In this document: piece by piece, positions 8,386-17,131 of the stretch
Layout of the letters: every line of letters starts with the position of its first letter
Numbering within the stretch: the first letter of the stretch is position 1
Assembly: GCF_011578285.1 (NCBI RefSeq)
Contig: NZ_CP049916.1
Span: forward strand, 2,232,001-2,296,000
DNA length: 64,000 bases
From: Acinetobacter lanii
GTDB lineage: Bacteria > Pseudomonadota > Gammaproteobacteria > Pseudomonadales > Moraxellaceae
Reading direction: 5' to 3'
The notes under the pieces: model-generated
Told to the model about the DNA's origin: nothing
The model's input: the letters and a program-made list of their open reading frames with translations, nothing else
Database searches by the model: none
Position numbers and translations under genes: made by a program

Positions 8386-10080
8386 TCATTCCCACACCAC
8401 ATGTTTAGACTGCTTGTACCACTCTTCTAAACGGTTTTCGTATTTCGCCTCAATCTTATTACGTTTGATTTTCATGGTTGGGGTCAGCATGTCATTGTCC
8501 ATGGTCCAGAGGTCACGGATCACCACAAAGAAGCCAATTTTTTCATGCGGTTCAAGCTTCTGATTAATCTCATTGCGTAGATTTTCTAAATGCGCTTCGA
8601 TTTCATCACGTTTACTGTCTTGTTGCAATTTATTGCGCACTTCTTCCGCCAACATCACAAAAGCCACCGGTTGGGTTTGACTGGCACCCCCAACACAGAC
8701 TGACTCAATGATCGCATCATTACCAATCTTTTGCTCAATCGGCACCGGCATGACATATTTACCTTTTGAGGTTTTAAAGATGTCTTTAACACGCCCTGTA
8801 ATTTTTAAACGCCCTTGACTGTCAATTTCACCCATATCCCCTGTGCGTAGAAAATGGTCAGGGGTAATATCTTCAGCCGTTTTCTCCGGGTTTTTATAAT
8901 AACCCAACATCGTGCCCGGGCTTTTCACCAGGATTTCACCATTTTCATCAATCTTACATTCAACTTTTTCTTGAACATGCCCCACATAACCGCTTTGATA
9001 CTGCCCCATACGGGTAATATGCGAATACCCCGAATTTTCAGTCATGCCATACACTTCTAACAGCTCTAAACCTAAGTTGCGATACCATTTAATAATGTTA
9101 ATGGGTAAAGGTGCAGAACCGGTGAGTGCATAACGCACATGGTTTAAACCCAGTTTAGCCAACAACTTCTGCTTGATAATTTTGCCCAATACCGGAATAC
9201 CAAACAGGATGTTTTGAACTTTAGGTGGAATCTTTTCATTGATGCCCAAATAAAATTTAGTCCAAAGCCGTGGTACAGAGAAGAAAATCGTCGGTTTGGC
9301 ACGGTTTAAATCTTCGACAAAGGTTTCTAAAGAATTGGCGAAATACACTGTGAATCCAGCAATAAGAGATGAAGACTCAATAAAAATACGTTCTGCCACA
9401 TGCGCCAAAGGCAAATAAGACAATGCACGTTCTTTCGAGGTCACTTCAAAGGTGGTACGCAACTCTCCTGATGGTGCAAGTAAGGTCGCAAAACTTTGCA
9501 TCACACCTTTGGGCAAACCGGTACTGCCTGAGGTATAAATAATGGTCGCCAACTGTTCTTTAACGGGAAGCACAGGCTGAGTCGTCGGCTCAGTTTTCGC
9601 AATAATGTCTTCCCAAATGGGCGCATCATAATCTGGCGATAACGGCAACTTCACACACGGCATATCGGTTGGAATAATGGTTTTCACCTCGTTCCAACTG
9701 TCACCTTTACCGTCTAATTTGCCAATGAACATCATTTTGCATTCACTGTGCTCGAGCACGTACTGAGTGCCTTCTGCATTCAGCGTGGTGTACAACGGTA
9801 CAGATACATGCCCCGCCATCCAAATCGCCAAATCCGCCATAATCCAATGCGCACTGTTCTTACCATAGATCGCAATCTGACTCGGTACAGTCAAATCTAA
9901 ACTTTGAATGTATGCCGCCATACGACGAACTTGGTCTGCAATCTGTTTCCATGTATAGGATTTTACCTCTCCATTTGGAAAAGGTTGAATCAAATAATCA
10001 CGATCCGGTGTTTGCTTCTCCCAATGCAACAGATAGTGAATATGCGAGGGTAAATTATTCAATTGCGTTAAATCTTCCAT
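8386..10080 (-). CDS. AMP-dependent long-chain acyl-CoA ligase
   Basis: Adenylate-forming enzyme of 564 residues that activates a carboxylic acid with ATP and CoA. The P-loop-like motif TIIYTSGSTGLPKGVM is complete. VYGMTENSGY supplies the adenine-binding motif, and FLRTGDMGEIDSQGRLKITG followed by RVKDIFKTSKGKYV gives the hinge and C-terminal domain. It resembles the eukaryotic-type long-chain ligases (FAA/ACSL) more than E. coli FadD, since the AMP-loop region carries FLRTGD and the hinge reads KDIFKTSKGKYV. An A8-type domain closes the protein. A GGGAA ribosome site precedes ATG 10080. Neighbours suggest fatty acid or long-chain alcohol/aldehyde catabolism. Confidence 0.88.
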   Translation of the reverse strand: MEDLTQLNNLPSHIHYLLHWEKQTPDRDYLIQPFPNGEVKSYTWKQIADQVRRMAAYIQSLDLTVPSQIAIYGKNSAHWIMADLAIWMAGHVSVPLYTTLNAEGTQYVLEHSECKMMFIGKLDGKGDSWNEVKTIIPTDMPCVKLPLSPDYDAPIWEDIIAKTEPTTQPVLPVKEQLATIIYTSGSTGLPKGVMQSFATLLAPSGELRTTFEVTSKERALSYLPLAHVAERIFIESSSLIAGFTVYFANSLETFVEDLNRAKPTIFFSVPRLWTKFYLGINEKIPPKVQNILFGIPVLGKIIKQKLLAKLGLNHVRYALTGSAPLPINIIKWYRNLGLELLEVYGMTENSGYSHITRMGQYQSGYVGHVQEKVECKIDENGEILVKSPGTMLGYYKNPEKTAEDITPDHFLRTGDMGEIDSQGRLKITGRVKDIFKTSKGKYVMPVPIEQKIGNDAIIESVCVGGASQTQPVAFVMLAEEVRNKLQQDSKRDEIEAHLENLRNEINQKLEPHEKIGFFVVIRDLWTMDNDMLTPTMKIKRNKIEAKYENRLEEWYKQSKHVVWE

Positions 10081-10431
10081 GTGTGTCGATTCCCTATCAT
10101 CCCGATAAATTATTGAAATCCATATTGGCTATTTATTATTCAACTTTAGTCTTACCATAATATTGAGATAAATCAAGCCCAAAAATAATCATTCTCATCA
10201 ACCGGGTTGAGCAGTTAAATCATTCATAAACTTAAAGATCATGACAGATCACACTCTTTTCGCGTTATGTGAATTTATACGTTTTGGAAATATCCAATTG
10301 GAAAATTTAAATGCTCAAGACTGACCAATTGTATGGGTGGATCTGATGATTATCGCCAATGAGTTTGCTGGTTTTTTAACCTATAACTAAAATCACTCAA
10401 GGAAAGACCCTCATCGATCGAGCGAACTTAA
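10081..10431. other. Divergent intergenic region
   Basis: About 350 bp between the ligase and the alcohol dehydrogenase, which read apart. No gene is visible. One Fur-like 15-mer lies at 10183-10197. Confidence 0.55.
10183..10197. promoter_or_regulatory. Possible Fur box
   Basis: AAATAATCATTCTCA shares the ATAATCATTCTCA core with the site at 3172-3186 and fits the 7-1-7 Fur pattern at about 12 of 15 positions. It lies 103 bp before the acyl-CoA ligase start. Weak evidence. Confidence 0.25.
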
Positions 10432-11631
10432 ATGCCTAAAATAACAACATTAATTAAAGCAAAAGCAAAGCTTAAAGCCGTTCAAGTGCTGACCTATATC
10501 TTGCCAGTTTCCCACCCATTGGTCTTTGCAGGCCCCAATTCAGCCTTAAACTTATGTGACAACATTCAGCAATTGGGCATGAAAAAAGTCTTGATCGTGA
10601 CCGATGCGATTTTATTAAATTTGGGCGTGATTCACCCCCTGCAAGATAAACTTGAGCAGGCTGGCATTCAAGTCACGATTTTTTCTGAAGTTAAATCTGA
10701 TCCCACTTTTGATGTGGTTGAAAAAGGCATTGCGCTGTTTAAAAGCTCTGCTTCAGACAGTGTGCTCGCCGTCGGTGGCGGTTCAACCATTGATACCGCT
10801 AAAGTGCTGGCTTTAAGTGCCGCCAACAACAAAGCCCCGAAACAACTGATTGGCATATTGAAAGCCTGTAAACCCGCATTTCCGCTTTTTGTGGTGCCCA
10901 CCACAGCAGGTACAGGCTCTGAAGTGACGGTTGCTGCAGTGCTTTCTGATAATCAAACCCATGTCAAAGGTTTAGTCATCGACCCTAAAGTGGTGCCTCT
11001 TGCCACTGCGCTAGATCCAGTGATCATGCAAGGTATGCCACCTGCGATTACCGCCGATACCGGCATCGATGCGTTGACCCACGCGCTTGAATCTTGGGTC
11101 AGTGGTTTTGCTACCCAAGAAACCGACTTTTATGCACGCGCTGCCACCAAATTGATTTTGGAAAATTTAGTTTTGGCTTGGCAAGATGGTAAAAATTTGG
11201 CAGCACGTGAAGCGATGGCACTCGGTTCGCACTATGCAGGACTTGCCATGAATAAAGCTGCGATTGGCTATGTACATGCGCTTGCGCATCAATTGGGTGC
11301 CAAATATGGCGTCCCACATGGTCGTGCCAATGCCATCATTTTACCGCATGTGCTTGAGTTCAACCGTGAAGCATCACAAAAACGTTTGGCAAAATTGGCC
11401 CGTGAAATTGGTTTAACCCAAACTGCCAATGATCGTGAAGCAACTGAGCTGTTCATTCAACGGATCAAAACGCTGCTGACTGAATTACAAATCAATACGC
11501 AAGTTCAAGGCATTCAACAGCAGGACTTTCCTGAGATGATTGAAGCAGCCTTTAATGAGGCACATGGCATGTACGCTGTACCGAAATATATGAATTATGC
11601 CGATGCTGAACAGATTTTAATGCGTTTGTAG
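10432..11631 (+). CDS. Iron-containing (group III) alcohol dehydrogenase
   Basis: NAD(P)-dependent dehydrogenase of the Fe-ADH family, 399 residues. Family motifs are in order: AVGGGSTIDTAKVLAL (dinucleotide binding), VPTTAGTGSEVT, ADTGIDALTHALESW (first metal ligand Asp and His) and YVHALAHQLGAKYGVPHGRA (metal-binding His residues). The N-terminus is about 30 residues longer than in FucO-type enzymes, and the true start may be downstream, although ATG 10432 is the first in frame. Likely substrate is a primary or medium/long-chain alcohol; the surrounding acyl-CoA ligase and hydratase suit a lipid or alcohol route, but this is inference. Confidence 0.85.
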   Translation: MPKITTLIKAKAKLKAVQVLTYILPVSHPLVFAGPNSALNLCDNIQQLGMKKVLIVTDAILLNLGVIHPLQDKLEQAGIQVTIFSEVKSDPTFDVVEKGIALFKSSASDSVLAVGGGSTIDTAKVLALSAANNKAPKQLIGILKACKPAFPLFVVPTTAGTGSEVTVAAVLSDNQTHVKGLVIDPKVVPLATALDPVIMQGMPPAITADTGIDALTHALESWVSGFATQETDFYARAATKLILENLVLAWQDGKNLAAREAMALGSHYAGLAMNKAAIGYVHALAHQLGAKYGVPHGRANAIILPHVLEFNREASQKRLAKLAREIGLTQTANDREATELFIQRIKTLLTELQINTQVQGIQQQDFPEMIEAAFNEAHGMYAVPKYMNYADAEQILMRL

Positions 11632-11720
11632 TTTTCAATTCAGATGCAAATTATGTTTGCCAAACCAGCCTAATCTATTCGATTCAACACATCGCTTTTT
11701 TAAAATAAGGATATTTTAAA

Positions 11721-12518
11721 ATGTTGACCTGTATTGAACAGCCCGTCCCACACCTCAAAGCACAGCTTGAACAAGGTATCTTGACCTTAATGATTGATCG
11801 ACCTGAGGCCAAGAATGCCCTCGATATGGCGTTGTATATCCATCTTCGTCAAGCCATTGAAGAAGCGGGTCAATCCAATCAAGTACGGGTGCTGATTTTA
11901 AGAGGCATCGATGCTGACTTTAGTGCAGGCAATGACATGAAGTCATTTTTGCAATTGCCTGAGCTTCCTGCTGCGGGTGAGGCCGGCACAACCCCGCCAT
12001 TTATGTTGTTGAAAGCTATCGCTCAGTTTTCAAAGCCGTGTATTGCCGCCGTGCGTGGCGTGTGTATTGGGGTCGCCAATACCCTACTCCTGCATTTTGA
12101 TTTTATTTATGCCGATCAAACAGCAACCTTTCAAATGCCTTTTGTTAGTCTAGGATTGTCTTTAGAAGGTGCAGCCAGTCTTTTACTTGCCCAACGTTCA
12201 AGCTATTTACATGCTGCCGATATTTTATTTAAAGCACAAAAATACGATGCTGAAAAAGCATTACAAGCGGGTATATTAAGTGAAATTGTAGATGATCCCT
12301 ATCAAACCGCTTTGACTGAAGCTCAACATTTGGCATCACTGCCTATTGCCTCGTTAAAAGCAGTAAAAAAATTGATGAAGCATGATTTAGAACGTGTTTT
12401 AAAATGCATCGATGAAGAAGCTGAAGTGGTGATGCAACGTGCCAATTCACCTGAAATGTTTGAAGCTGTCTCTGCCTTTATGCAAAAAAGAGCGCCTGAT
12501 TTTTCACAATTTCATTGA
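11721..12518 (+). CDS. Enoyl-CoA hydratase/isomerase family protein
   Basis: Crotonase-fold enzyme of 265 residues acting on acyl-CoA substrates. Visible are the N-terminal LTLMIDRPEAKNALD, the oxyanion-hole segment DFSAGNDMKSFL, and ACIAAVRGVCIG-like positions (CIAAVRGVCIGVANTLLLHF) for the second backbone amide. The usual catalytic glutamates are partly replaced: where classical hydratases have a Glu after the GGG turn this protein has a leucine-rich stretch, so isomerase or another crotonase reaction is possible. AAGGA precedes the ATG. It is 89 bp after the alcohol dehydrogenase and probably cotranscribed. Confidence 0.83.
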   Translation: MLTCIEQPVPHLKAQLEQGILTLMIDRPEAKNALDMALYIHLRQAIEEAGQSNQVRVLILRGIDADFSAGNDMKSFLQLPELPAAGEAGTTPPFMLLKAIAQFSKPCIAAVRGVCIGVANTLLLHFDFIYADQTATFQMPFVSLGLSLEGAASLLLAQRSSYLHAADILFKAQKYDAEKALQAGILSEIVDDPYQTALTEAQHLASLPIASLKAVKKLMKHDLERVLKCIDEEAEVVMQRANSPEMFEAVSAFMQKRAPDFSQFH

Positions 12519-12536
12519 TAGCGCATTTAAACCGAT

Positions 12537-12569
12537 AAAAAGCGCTGAATTGTTCAGCGCTTTTTTTTT
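12537..12569. terminator. Bidirectional intrinsic terminator
   Basis: AAAAGCGCTGAA-ttg-TTCAGCGCTTTT followed by a long T run, between the convergent hydratase and dioxygenase genes. Confidence 0.9.
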
Positions 12570-12593
12570 GCATCTTAATTTCAAAGCATTGAA

Positions 12594-13526
12594 TTAAACC
12601 GTTTCTGACAATTGTTCGGTCAATTTTTTGCTTTGTAATTGTTCCACTTGATCAGGTTCATTGAAAGTTACACGGTAGTTTTGACGACGGTTTGGCCAAA
12701 AATCGGCAATCGCAAAATGTTGCGTCAAACGATTGTCCCACACCGCAATGCCATTTTTTTCCCAACGATGGCTATAGGTATATTCAGGGTTTTTAATCCA
12801 TTCCGCCAAGAAACGTAAAATATATTTGCTTTCGTTTTCAGGCACGTCATCAATACGCTTGGTGAAGGTTTCATTGACATACAAAACGGTTTTGTCCACT
12901 TCAGGAATGTATTTGGCAATTTTATGGTGTACTGGTTTGAATTTGGTCACACCTTTAATCAAAGCTTCATCGCCTAAAATTTCAAGGTATTCACGCCATT
13001 TACTCACTTCCCAAGTATGTGTTGCCGTCAAACCTTGTAAATAAGTTTTAAAGCCTTCAGACAAGCCTGCATAGGCTTTACTCATACTCGACCACACCGT
13101 ATTCCCCCCATAAGGTGGCACTTCACGAATTTGAATCACGGTGCCACGCGGTGGATTTTCTACCCATGAAATATCGGTATGCCAATGATCAATTTCAGGT
13201 GGACGGCTGGCATCGTTTTCAATCACTTCAATTTCAGGATTATCCCCTGAACGTTGATGGAATGCCCCTAAAGAAATCGGGCCGAACACTCGAGCTAGCT
13301 CAACATGCTGTTCATTGCTAATTTCAACTGGTGGAAAGAAAATGACTTCAAAGTCCAGCAAGGCTTGGCGCAATTCTTGTTTCACTTCTTCTGTTAAAGC
13401 TTGGGTCAAATCGACCCCTTCAATCACTGCGGCAAAATTCGGTAACTGGGGTTTAGGCTGTATATGTTTATATCGTTCTGCAATGGGAACCAATTGGATT
13501 TGCTGACGTTCTGTAAATGTTTTCAT
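12594..13526 (-). CDS. TauD/TfdA-family Fe(II)/2-oxoglutarate dioxygenase
   Basis: Non-heme iron oxygenase of 310 residues that couples 2-oxoglutarate decarboxylation to hydroxylation of a substrate, as in taurine or 2,4-D dioxygenases. The metal facial triad is visible as HWHTDISW (His-x-Asp) and the distal His in RLTQHFAIADFWP, with the 2-oxoglutarate-binding Arg in NRRQNYRVTF. Start chosen at ATG 13526 (MKTFTERQQIQ) because TTGGAATTACAACT gives it a ribosome site; an in-frame ATG at 13556 has none. No sulfonate transporter is nearby, so taurine is not a safe substrate call. The neighbours are lipid genes. Confidence 0.85.
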   Translation of the reverse strand: MKTFTERQQIQLVPIAERYKHIQPKPQLPNFAAVIEGVDLTQALTEEVKQELRQALLDFEVIFFPPVEISNEQHVELARVFGPISLGAFHQRSGDNPEIEVIENDASRPPEIDHWHTDISWVENPPRGTVIQIREVPPYGGNTVWSSMSKAYAGLSEGFKTYLQGLTATHTWEVSKWREYLEILGDEALIKGVTKFKPVHHKIAKYIPEVDKTVLYVNETFTKRIDDVPENESKYILRFLAEWIKNPEYTYSHRWEKNGIAVWDNRLTQHFAIADFWPNRRQNYRVTFNEPDQVEQLQSKKLTEQLSETV

Positions 13527-13604
13527 AGTTGTAATTCCAATATCTGATGACTTCATCTATCTGTTTGTATGGCACGGTTTATGGGTTTAACGATTAAATG
13601 CTGT

Positions 13605-14492
13605 TTATGATTTGGATTGGCGAGCATGGGCCCAAAAGGCTTCACCGGCTTGAATCGGATCATGCGTTTTGGCTAAGGTGTCTACCCATACCTCGTATTG
13701 CGCAATAATCGGATGCTGACTCGGATGAAAATCCGCTTTAAACCAATCTAGATAGTGCGACTTCATTTTGGTGAGTTTGCCGTTTTTACCCAAAAACCAC
13801 GGTAAGCCTTTGGCAAACAGTGTTGCGCGTTGAATTTTGCTAAAGCCGTCTTGCTTGAGCATTGCATTGGTACGGTAACTGTTAAAAATCAGCATCGTCA
13901 CTGAAGCGACCAGCAAGGCCTTTTTACGGGTTTTCTCATCGACTTTGGCGACGTCTTTCATCACATCAAATGCGACATCGCGATGTTCCATTTCTTCAAT
14001 TGAATGCCATGCCAACAATGCTCGCACATAGGGATGCACCTCTTGCATGGTGTCTTTTTCACCAAAGAAACACTCTGCCATTAAGGCAGTCAGATGCTCA
14101 CTGGCTGCCGTCAAAGCGATGCAATAGGCCGGACTTTGATTTTTCAATACACCTTGAAAGCGCGTACGCAGCATGTGGGTAAATTTTTCCACCGGCATGC
14201 CTTGCTTGATCATCTGCTGATTCATGCGATCGTGAGCAATGCCGTGCTGTGCTTCCTGACGGATAAAATCTTTGACTTTGTGCTCTAAGATCGGATCTTG
14301 AATCTGATCACGGTACAAGCGCACACTCTCTATAAAAAAGCGTTCACCTTCCGGAAAAGTCAAACTCAACGCATCAAAAAAACGCGTTTTAAAGGGATCA
14401 TTGCCAAACCAAAATTTTGGAATGTCTTCTATTTTAAAATCCAAATTGCTTCGAACCACAGGATCGACTTGGTGTTTAACTGCAACATTCAT
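13605..14492 (-). CDS. Metal-dependent hydrolase (COG3687/PF10118 type)
   Basis: A 295-residue protein of the 'predicted metal-dependent hydrolase' family. The helix pattern has ferritin-like di-iron signatures: RFFIESVRLY, then EAQHGIAHDRMN, a later Glu in AASEHLTALMAE, and HSIEEMEHRDVAFD. These E...ExxH...E...ExxH spacings suggest a di-metal centre. Family members are often near fatty acid or steroid degradation genes, but the reaction is unknown. The start at ATG 14492 (MNVAVKHQV) is set by a GGAG ribosome site 8 bases upstream; the longer frame abuts the FadL stop. It follows the FadL gene by 24 bp, so it is in the same operon. Confidence 0.75.
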   Translation of the reverse strand: MNVAVKHQVDPVVRSNLDFKIEDIPKFWFGNDPFKTRFFDALSLTFPEGERFFIESVRLYRDQIQDPILEHKVKDFIRQEAQHGIAHDRMNQQMIKQGMPVEKFTHMLRTRFQGVLKNQSPAYCIALTAASEHLTALMAECFFGEKDTMQEVHPYVRALLAWHSIEEMEHRDVAFDVMKDVAKVDEKTRKKALLVASVTMLIFNSYRTNAMLKQDGFSKIQRATLFAKGLPWFLGKNGKLTKMKSHYLDWFKADFHPSQHPIIAQYEVWVDTLAKTHDPIQAGEAFWAHARQSKS

Positions 14493-14516
14493 GTTTGATG
14501 CTCCGTCTAAGTCCAT

Positions 14517-15788
14517 TTAGAAGTGATAGCCCAATTTGGCACCCCATGCCCAAGCATGGTTGTTGGTAAATTCACCGACATAGGCATTTTCCACATTGCC
14601 CGGAATGGCATAGTCACCGCGTTGCACTTTGGCATCACCGAGCCATAGGTATTTGGCACCCAATGAAACATCCAACTGTGGTGTTGGATTAAAACGCAGC
14701 CCAAGCCCCACATTCCAATAGCCATCTGTAGGCCCCAAAGTACTGATCGGATTCCCTGCACCACTGTCATAGCCCACCGAAATATTGCCAGCAAACTGAT
14801 CACTGAGTTTACGCCCAATCCCGATATTGCCTGACCACTGATCTTTGGCATAATCGGTTAAGTCAAAGCCTTGGGTAAATGCGCCACCGGTTCTGATTTT
14901 TCCAATCGCGGTACTGGCCAAATTAAAGCCTTGCGGACGTAAATTAAAGGCTTTCCAATTGACCCAGCGTACATTGGCAAAGGCCACCGTATCTGCCGCC
15001 ACGCCAGTTTGAAAATCAAAATTCACTGACTGTGGTGTGCTAATGGTGAATTCAGATTCAATCGGGTCTCCCACCAAAGGCACCAATTGACTTAACACAT
15101 ATTGATCGACAGGATTGCTTGCTCTTGCCAAAGCATTTTTAACTTGAAAGGCTTCATAGGTTTCAGCCTTGTGATCGATTTCAGAACGATAGGTCAATGA
15201 GGTTTTTAATGCGATGTTTGGAATTTCATAAGCCAAACCTGCCAACCAGCCATAACCCTCTGAGCTTTCAATTTTATTTTGATATCCACTTAAATAGGCA
15301 AAACCGGGGCCTGCAAATTGCACCTCCCCCTCCACGCGCTGATACACAGGCCCTGCATATAAAGACAGATTAGGAACAGGTTTATAACCCACCAGAATCG
15401 ATAGATTTTGAGATTTTACATCGACCTCAGTATTGGCTTTAAAGCCGGCACTGCCCTGTTCGACCAAGGGGTTATTGCCTGTGTATTCAGCGGCCCCACC
15501 AAAGGGATGATCCCAAATTAAGCCAAATGAATATTGCTCGCTGGCTTGAAGCTTGATTGCGCCAGTAAAAAAATCATAGCTGCTGCCCATATCTGAGATC
15601 TTATTACCATCTTTATATTGTCCGGATACGGTGGGATCGATCTGTGAATATGAAATTTCGGCATAGTTCCCCGCTTGCAAAAATGGCGCAATCGATTGTC
15701 CAGAACGATCCATCGCTGCGGCAAAAGACGTTTGAGCTGCCATCAATAGGCTAAGTACCATAGCTGTTTTTATTGCTGTATAACGCAT
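14517..15788 (-). CDS. FadL-family outer-membrane hydrophobic substrate channel
   Basis: Outer-membrane beta-barrel of 423 residues with a signal peptide (about 1-24, ending SFAAAMD). The sequence alternates polar and hydrophobic strands, has YSFGLIWDHPFGG and NLSLYAGPVYQRVEGEVQF, and ends in the terminal aromatic GAKLGYHF required for barrel assembly. FadL proteins let long-chain fatty acids or other hydrophobic compounds cross the outer membrane. Together with the acyl-CoA ligase and the hydrolase that follows 24 bp later, this points to uptake and modification of a lipid-like compound. Confidence 0.87.
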   Translation of the reverse strand: MRYTAIKTAMVLSLLMAAQTSFAAAMDRSGQSIAPFLQAGNYAEISYSQIDPTVSGQYKDGNKISDMGSSYDFFTGAIKLQASEQYSFGLIWDHPFGGAAEYTGNNPLVEQGSAGFKANTEVDVKSQNLSILVGYKPVPNLSLYAGPVYQRVEGEVQFAGPGFAYLSGYQNKIESSEGYGWLAGLAYEIPNIALKTSLTYRSEIDHKAETYEAFQVKNALARASNPVDQYVLSQLVPLVGDPIESEFTISTPQSVNFDFQTGVAADTVAFANVRWVNWKAFNLRPQGFNLASTAIGKIRTGGAFTQGFDLTDYAKDQWSGNIGIGRKLSDQFAGNISVGYDSGAGNPISTLGPTDGYWNVGLGLRFNPTPQLDVSLGAKYLWLGDAKVQRGDYAIPGNVENAYVGEFTNNHAWAWGAKLGYHF

Positions 15789-16094
15789 ATTTCACCACAT
15801 GATCTGTTGGCTTGAATGATTTAAATTTTGGGCTGATCTAAGCTGAGATTTATTCCTTGAATGTGGCGAATATATTTGATTTCTAAAGATTTAAAAGGAT
15901 GAAAAAATGCATTTGTTATGAACTATTTTTATATCAATTTCGTGACTGATCAGTAAACGATGAATTTTAGATAAGTACATCATTTAAAAGCATAAATATA
16001 CATGTAGATCAGATATGGTTTGCAGATATTCTGATTTAAATTTCAGCCCGTTCCTGCCTAGAATATTTCAAAATGATAATGCGAAGGAATGTTC
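15789..16094. other. Divergent intergenic region
   Basis: About 300 bp of A+T-rich DNA between the FadL gene and the BASS transporter gene. I see no gene or convincing regulatory motif. Confidence 0.5.
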
Positions 16095-17015
16095 ATGGAT
16101 CAACTCACACTCATTACCATATTACTGCCTGCAGCCCTGGGCATTATTATGATTGGGCTGGGTTTAGAACTCACCCTTGCAGATTTCAAACGGGTTAAAC
16201 AACGCCCTAAAGCGGTTTTGGTTGCACTGTTTTGTCAGTTCGTTCTACTGACCTTAGTCGCTTTTGGTTTGAGTGAACTGCTTCATTTACCCCCTGAGTT
16301 GGCGGTAGGTTTGGTGTTACTGTCTGCATCGCCGGGCGGTCCAGTTGCGAACTTATACAGCTATTTATATAAAGGCGATGTGGCACTGAATATTACCCTC
16401 ACCGCAATCAATGCGATTATTGCGGCAGTGGCATTGCCGATCATTGTCAATTTAGCTTTAGCACATTTCATTCACGATGATCAGAAAATTGGGCTGCAAT
16501 TTAGCAAAGTGATTCAGGTGTTCTCGATTATTATTGTGCCTGTGATTATTGGCATGACTTTGCGTCACTACCAACCGCATTTGGCGCATCGTTTAAATAA
16601 GCCGGTGAAAATCTTTGCCATTGGTTTTTTAATTTTGATTATGGTCGGTGCCATCAGCCAAGAAGGCAAAAAGATGCTCGACTATGCCGCGCAAGTTGGT
16701 GTAGCAACCGCTCTATTCTGTATTGCAAGTTTAAACATTGGCTACTTTGTGCCACGTTTGTTTAACATCGAAGAAGCGCAAGCACGTGCCTGTGCCTTTG
16801 AAATCGGCATTCATAACGGCACTTTGGCAATGACCATTGCCATTACCGTACTCGGAAGTACAGCGATTGCGATTCCTGCAGCGATTTATGGCATTGTGAT
16901 GTTGTTCTTCACTTGGATCTTTGGCTCGATCATTTCGCGTAAGGATGTCAAAGCTGAAGATAATCCAGCGCATTTAAGCCTTAACCGTGATGTGATTGAA
17001 CTTGGTGTTAAGTAA
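16095..17015 (+). CDS. Bile acid:sodium symporter (BASS) family transporter
   Basis: Inner-membrane transporter of 306 residues with about 9-10 hydrophobic helices. Family marks are SASPGGPVANLYSYLYKGDVAL (the crossing helix region) and the second repeat ACAFEIGIHNGTLAMTIAI with Glu and Asn at the expected sodium-site positions. BASS members carry bile acids, pantoate, pyruvate or other organic anions with sodium; the substrate is not evident. The start at ATG 16095 has AAGGA eight bases upstream, whereas the ATG at 16089 overlaps that site. Confidence 0.87.
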   Translation: MDQLTLITILLPAALGIIMIGLGLELTLADFKRVKQRPKAVLVALFCQFVLLTLVAFGLSELLHLPPELAVGLVLLSASPGGPVANLYSYLYKGDVALNITLTAINAIIAAVALPIIVNLALAHFIHDDQKIGLQFSKVIQVFSIIIVPVIIGMTLRHYQPHLAHRLNKPVKIFAIGFLILIMVGAISQEGKKMLDYAAQVGVATALFCIASLNIGYFVPRLFNIEEAQARACAFEIGIHNGTLAMTIAITVLGSTAIAIPAAIYGIVMLFFTWIFGSIISRKDVKAEDNPAHLSLNRDVIELGVK

Positions 17016-17062
17016 GCATTGGCATTGTTTAACTACAAGATTAGTCAAAAACTTGATCCAAC

Positions 17063-17091
17063 AAAAAAAAGCACCCGAAGGTGCTTTTTTT
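17063..17091. terminator. Bidirectional intrinsic terminator
   Basis: AAAAAAAAGCACC-cgaa-GGTGCTTTTTTT between the convergent BASS and rapA genes. Confidence 0.9.
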
Positions 17092-17131
17092 CTGATTCAA
17101 ATCAAAGTTAGATTTGAATTTCGATTCATAC

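Noticed and set aside
14507..14851. 114-codon frame on the minus strand in the FadL gene
   Set aside because: It overlaps the FadL-type barrel in another frame and has no family resemblance.
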